Positions 6,050 to 8,922 of a stretch of DNA of 8,922 nucleotides are shown here, one piece after another. Made by a program: the position numbers and the translations under genes. Source of the stretch: Acidobacteriota bacterium (lineage in GTDB: Bacteria > Acidobacteriota > Terriglobia > Terriglobales > Acidobacteriaceae); NCBI GenBank assembly GCA_021805955.1, contig JAJZDO010000527.1, positions 1 through 8,922 on the forward strand, in the 5' to 3' direction. The notes under the pieces are model-generated. The model worked only from the letters and a program-made list of their open reading frames with translations. It was not told where the DNA came from and did no database searches. Position 1 is the stretch's first letter, and each line of letters begins with the position of its first letter.

Positions 6050-8530
6050 GTGAGCGAAGACTCAAAGCAGTTCACTGACGACGAAGCGCTTTATCGATGG
6101 CAGGTGCAGGACGGCGAAGCCTTTGGCGCACCAGGCGCAGAGCCGCGCTGGACCTCCAGCGTCAAGGATGCAGTTGGCACGGCTTATTCAGCCTCAAGTC
6201 GCATCTGGTACACGGTTTCGCACGGAATTCTCAACGAGATTTATCACCCCACGATCGATCATCCGCAGACGCGCGATCTAGGACTGTTAATCACCGACGG
6301 AGAAAGCTTCGTCCATGAAGAAAAACGCGATCTGGAGATTCATTTTGAGTACATTCATTCCGAAGCGCTGGGGGTCCGGTATATCAACCGGGATCGTCTA
6401 GGCCGTTATCAACTTGTGAAGGAGATTATTTGCGATCCGCATCACAGCGTCGTTCTGATGAATGTGAAGCTGGAGGTTGGTCCCAACGGCAGTGACGAAT
6501 TTCTGGACAAGCTGCGCATCTATGCACTGTTGTCACCACATCTGGACGGGGGTGGGGCCGGGAACTCGGCGCGCGTGATGGACCTGGCTGGGCATAAGGT
6601 TTTTCTTGCATGGAAGAACCGCTGGGCGCTGGTGTTTTCCTCCGATTGCGGATTTGCCAAAGCAAGCTGTGGTTTTGTCGGTTCCAGCGATGGCTGGCAC
6701 GACCTGATGAGCAACTTCCGCATGGACTGGGAATTTGGCTCTGCGACCAACGGCAACATTGCCCTGATGGCGGAGCTGGAGATGCGTGAGCGTCGCTCAT
6801 TTACTCTTGGTATCGGCATCGCAAGTACACGACACTCGGCACTGGCGAAGACTCTGGGTGCGTTGTCCACGCCGTTTGACAGCAACCGGGATCGCTTTCT
6901 GGAGCAGTGGCAGCGTGCCGCAAGTCCGTATAAGCTGGCGACGGTCACCGGTGACCGCGGACGCCTGATGCAGACCAGCCAGAATATCCTGCTTGCGCAC
7001 GAGGACAAGACCTACTCCGGAGCGTTTGTTGCCTCAGCCTCTATCCCTTGGGGGCAAGCCAAGGGCGACGACGATCTGGGCGGTTATCATCTGGTCTGGA
7101 CGCGCGACATGGTGCAGACGGCCACAGCGCTGCTGGCCTGTGGGCGGGTGGATACGGCGCGGCGCGCGCTCGTATATCTTGCCTGTACGCAACGGCCCGA
7201 CGGCGGCTTCTATCAGAACTTCTGGATCGATGGCAGACCCTATTGGAAAGGCGTTCAGCTCGATGAGGTTGCGTTTCCTCTGATCCTGACCTGGCGGCTT
7301 TGGAAGCTGAATGGGCTGGGTAACTGGAATGTGCTCGCGTTTGTTGAACGCGCAGCCGGATTCCTTGTTCGCCACGCGCCGATTACCCATCAGGAACGTT
7401 GGGAAGAAAACAGCGGCTATTCTCCGTCAACTCTGGCTGCGGTGATTGCAGGACTGATCTGCGCGGCGGAGATCAGTCGCGCGCACCAGTCCACGGAGCA
7501 GGCAGATTTTCTGGAGGAGTTTGCCGATTGGATTGAAAGTCATCTGGAAGACTGGACCGTGACCAACTCGGGCGTCATTCTGCCGGAAGTTCCGCGCCAC
7601 TACATGCGGATTCGCCCGCCGGAGACGGGTGATGCTTACGACTGTGAAGGCGCGGGGACTGAGACCATCCACCTGAACAATCGACCGCCGGGAACCCGCT
7701 ATGAATTTGAGGCGCGTGAGATTATCGATGCTGGTTTTCTGGAGCTGGTTCGTTACGGAGTGCGCAATGCTCACGATCCGCTGATTGTGGACTCGCTCAA
7801 AGTAGTCGATGCCGCGCTCCAGCGTGATCTTCCCCAGGGGCCTGGCTGGTTGCGCTATAACTGGGACGGATACGGCCAGGCTCCAGATGGCAGCGCATAT
7901 CGCGGCACCGGCCAGGGGCGTGTATGGCCACTGCTGACGGGCGAACGCGCTCACTATGAACTCGCAGCAGGTCGTCCGGTGGATCACTTGATCTACACCT
8001 ATGAGGGGTTTGCTACCGCTGGTCTGATGATGCCGGAACAGGTCTGGGACGAAGAAGATCGTCCGGATCGCGGCTTTGTGAAAGGGCGTCCGGCGGGTTC
8101 TGCCTGTCCGCTGGTGTGGGCGCACGCGGAGTATCTGAAACTGCTGCGATCAGCGCTTGACGGTCAGGTGTATGACCGCATCGATCCGGTGTATCAGCGT
8201 TATGGCAATCGACTGCGCGAGCACGACCACGCGCTCGGCTCCAGCCACGACAAGAAAATCGAGGTCTTCAGCCTGCGGCGGCCGATCCAGCATATCCCGG
8301 TCGGCACCACTCTGCGTCTGCTCGATGATCGGAACTTTGAACTGATCTGGACCGATGACGGCTGGAATACGCGTCGCGTGAGCACGGCACATAATATGGG
8401 CGAGCTTGGTTTTTTCGTCGATCTTGCACTTTCAGAAGGTGCAGAGCAGCTTGAATTCACCCTGTACTGGCCGGAATCGAACGCATGGCTGGGCCGGAAT
8501 TACATTGTCACCGTAAGAAATCCGCGTTGA
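6050..8530 (+). CDS. Glucoamylase-type glycoside hydrolase, GH15 (glucan 1,4-alpha-glucosidase)
   Basis: An 826-residue exo-acting glucosidase expected to release glucose from the non-reducing ends of alpha-glucans. The N-terminal beta-sandwich domain (about 18-290) includes the typical PRWTSS and SRIWYTVSHGILNEIYHP; the (alpha/alpha)6 catalytic barrel follows (about 310-700) with GGYHLVWTRDM (W350-M354), RPDGGFYQNFW and QLDEVAFPL. E406 in the last motif is the expected general acid, and E632 in WPLLTGERAHYEL the expected general base. A C-terminal beta-sandwich (about 715-826, with PVGTTLRLL and WTDDGWN) matches the extra domain seen in many bacterial glucoamylases and glucodextranases. Length and order are usual for prokaryotic GH15. 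No signal peptide or membrane segment is visible with the GTG start, so a cytoplasmic role on glycogen or maltodextrin is likely. Glucodextranase or another alpha-glucosidase specificity cannot be excluded. It lies upstream of transketolase. Confidence 0.92.
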   Translation: MSEDSKQFTDDEALYRWQVQDGEAFGAPGAEPRWTSSVKDAVGTAYSASSRIWYTVSHGILNEIYHPTIDHPQTRDLGLLITDGESFVHEEKRDLEIHFEYIHSEALGVRYINRDRLGRYQLVKEIICDPHHSVVLMNVKLEVGPNGSDEFLDKLRIYALLSPHLDGGGAGNSARVMDLAGHKVFLAWKNRWALVFSSDCGFAKASCGFVGSSDGWHDLMSNFRMDWEFGSATNGNIALMAELEMRERRSFTLGIGIASTRHSALAKTLGALSTPFDSNRDRFLEQWQRAASPYKLATVTGDRGRLMQTSQNILLAHEDKTYSGAFVASASIPWGQAKGDDDLGGYHLVWTRDMVQTATALLACGRVDTARRALVYLACTQRPDGGFYQNFWIDGRPYWKGVQLDEVAFPLILTWRLWKLNGLGNWNVLAFVERAAGFLVRHAPITHQERWEENSGYSPSTLAAVIAGLICAAEISRAHQSTEQADFLEEFADWIESHLEDWTVTNSGVILPEVPRHYMRIRPPETGDAYDCEGAGTETIHLNNRPPGTRYEFEAREIIDAGFLELVRYGVRNAHDPLIVDSLKVVDAALQRDLPQGPGWLRYNWDGYGQAPDGSAYRGTGQGRVWPLLTGERAHYELAAGRPVDHLIYTYEGFATAGLMMPEQVWDEEDRPDRGFVKGRPAGSACPLVWAHAEYLKLLRSALDGQVYDRIDPVYQRYGNRLREHDHALGSSHDKKIEVFSLRRPIQHIPVGTTLRLLDDRNFELIWTDDGWNTRRVSTAHNMGELGFFVDLALSEGAEQLEFTLYWPESNAWLGRNYIVTVRNPR

Positions 8531-8596
8531 TCGAAACGGGAGAATCATCGAATTGCGATACCCTGAAAAAGCGATGCAGCTCCCTGTAACGATTCG

Positions 8597-8624
8597 TTGA
8601 GGGTGATATTTTGGAAGATATGGT
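8597..8624 (+). promoter_or_regulatory. Candidate promoter of the transketolase gene
   Basis: TTGAGG (8597-8602) and TATGGT (8619-8624), each a 4/6 match to the sigma70 consensus, are separated by 16 bases. Transcription would begin near 8630, giving a leader of about 57 bases. The match is modest, and the strongest support is the palindrome placed exactly at the predicted start. Confidence 0.35.
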
Positions 8625-8625
8625 G

Positions 8626-8638
8626 GTGGTCAGACCAC
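8626..8638 (+). promoter_or_regulatory. Palindromic operator candidate (FadR-subfamily GntR type)
   Basis: GTGGTCAGACCAC is a perfect inverted repeat around a central A. Its core TGGTCAGACCA fits the TnGTnnnACnA pattern bound by FadR-subfamily GntR regulators such as FadR, PdhR and LldR. It overlaps the predicted transcription start of the transketolase gene, a position suited to repression. No regulator gene is in the window, so the bound protein is unknown. Confidence 0.4.
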
Positions 8639-8674
8639 GTAATCGATCGACGGGAAACTTCCCCGCACAACATG

Positions 8675-8680
8675 AAAGGG
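8675..8680 (+). promoter_or_regulatory. Ribosome binding site of transketolase
   Basis: AAAGGG lies seven bases before ATG 8688 and ten before the second, adjacent ATG at 8691, so the first ATG is the more likely start. Confidence 0.55.
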
Positions 8681-8687
8681 CATTGAA

Positions 8688-8922
8688 ATGATGGCTTCCC
8701 ACGGTTCCGATCTCGATCAGCTTTCGATCAACACGCTGCGCCTGCTGGCAGTCGATGCTGTGCAGAAGGCCAATAGCGGCCATCCCGGCGCGCCGCTTGG
8801 TTGCGCTCCCATTGCATATCTGCTTTACAGTCGCGTGATGAAGCACAATCCGGCGCACTCCCGGTGGGCGGACCGCGACCGGTTTATTCTTTCCAACGGC
8901 CACGCTTCCACGCTGCTCTATA
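8688..8922 (+). CDS. tkt: Transketolase, N-terminal part (3' end outside window)
   Basis: Transketolase is a thiamine diphosphate enzyme that moves two-carbon units between sugar phosphates in the non-oxidative pentose phosphate pathway. Only the first 78 residues are visible. They match the start of the family closely: [19 protein letters not shown], with H32 as the conserved active-site histidine (H26 in E. coli), then [19 protein letters not shown] with H72 matching E. coli H66. The gene begins with two consecutive ATG codons. It has its own leader of 157 bases after the GH15 gene, with a candidate promoter and operator, so it is probably transcribed separately at least in part. The frame is intact up to the window edge. 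Confidence 0.95.
   Translation, partial: MMASHGSDLDQLSINTLRLLAVDAVQKANSGHPGAPLGCAPIAYLLYSRVMKHNPAHSRWADRDRFILSNGHASTLLY

Noticed and set aside
7427..8125. Open frame of 232 codons on the - strand within the GH15 gene
   Set aside because: It is a shadow of conserved GH15 catalytic sequence, with no ribosome binding site or family motif seen.
8652..8663. Small hairpin GGGA-AACT-TCCC in the transketolase leader considered as a terminator or riboswitch
   Set aside because: The stem is only four or five pairs, has no T run, and no conserved riboswitch features are around it.

Overview
The window is 8.9 kb of bacterial chromosome-like sequence with moderately high GC, and every gene lies on the + strand. 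It holds six protein genes: the 3' part of fdhD, a molybdenum formate dehydrogenase catalytic subunit, a small DUF1641 protein, a 12-helix MFS transporter of the OFA (oxalate/formate) type, a GH15 glucoamylase-type glycosidase, and the first 78 codons of a transketolase. I see no tRNA, rRNA, insertion sequence, CRISPR array or phage gene. The general style (GTG starts, codon use, a GH15 enzyme beside transketolase) would fit an Acidobacteriota genome, but that is an impression and no marker gene here proves it.

Positions 1-5836 form a formate module. FdhD sulfurates the molybdenum cofactor. The formate dehydrogenase (994-4035) carries NuoG-like iron-sulfur domains fused to the Mo-bisMGD catalytic domain, and its active site reads Cys-Gln where classical enzymes have (Sec/Cys)-His. 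Three bases after its stop begins a DUF1641 protein. This pair matches the non-canonical, menaquinone-linked ForCE formate dehydrogenases described in Bacillus subtilis. The OFA transporter follows after 55 bases and probably moves formate, oxalate or a related carboxylate. A TTGACA-type promoter lies between fdhD and the dehydrogenase, so the last three genes can be one operon.

Positions 5837-8922 are a carbohydrate section. The GH15 enzyme has no visible secretion signal and probably acts in the cytoplasm on alpha-glucans such as glycogen or maltodextrins. The transketolase gene that follows has its own 157-base leader with a candidate promoter and, right at the predicted transcription start, a palindrome (TGGTCAGACCA) of the kind bound by FadR-subfamily GntR repressors. 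Several perfect inverted repeats also sit inside coding regions and are listed separately.

The most interesting system is the ForCE-type formate dehydrogenase with its OFA transporter. The core pair is a recognised, though recently described, type rather than a wholly new one. What looks less familiar is its grouping with fdhD and an OFA permease, in a genome that may not be a Firmicute.
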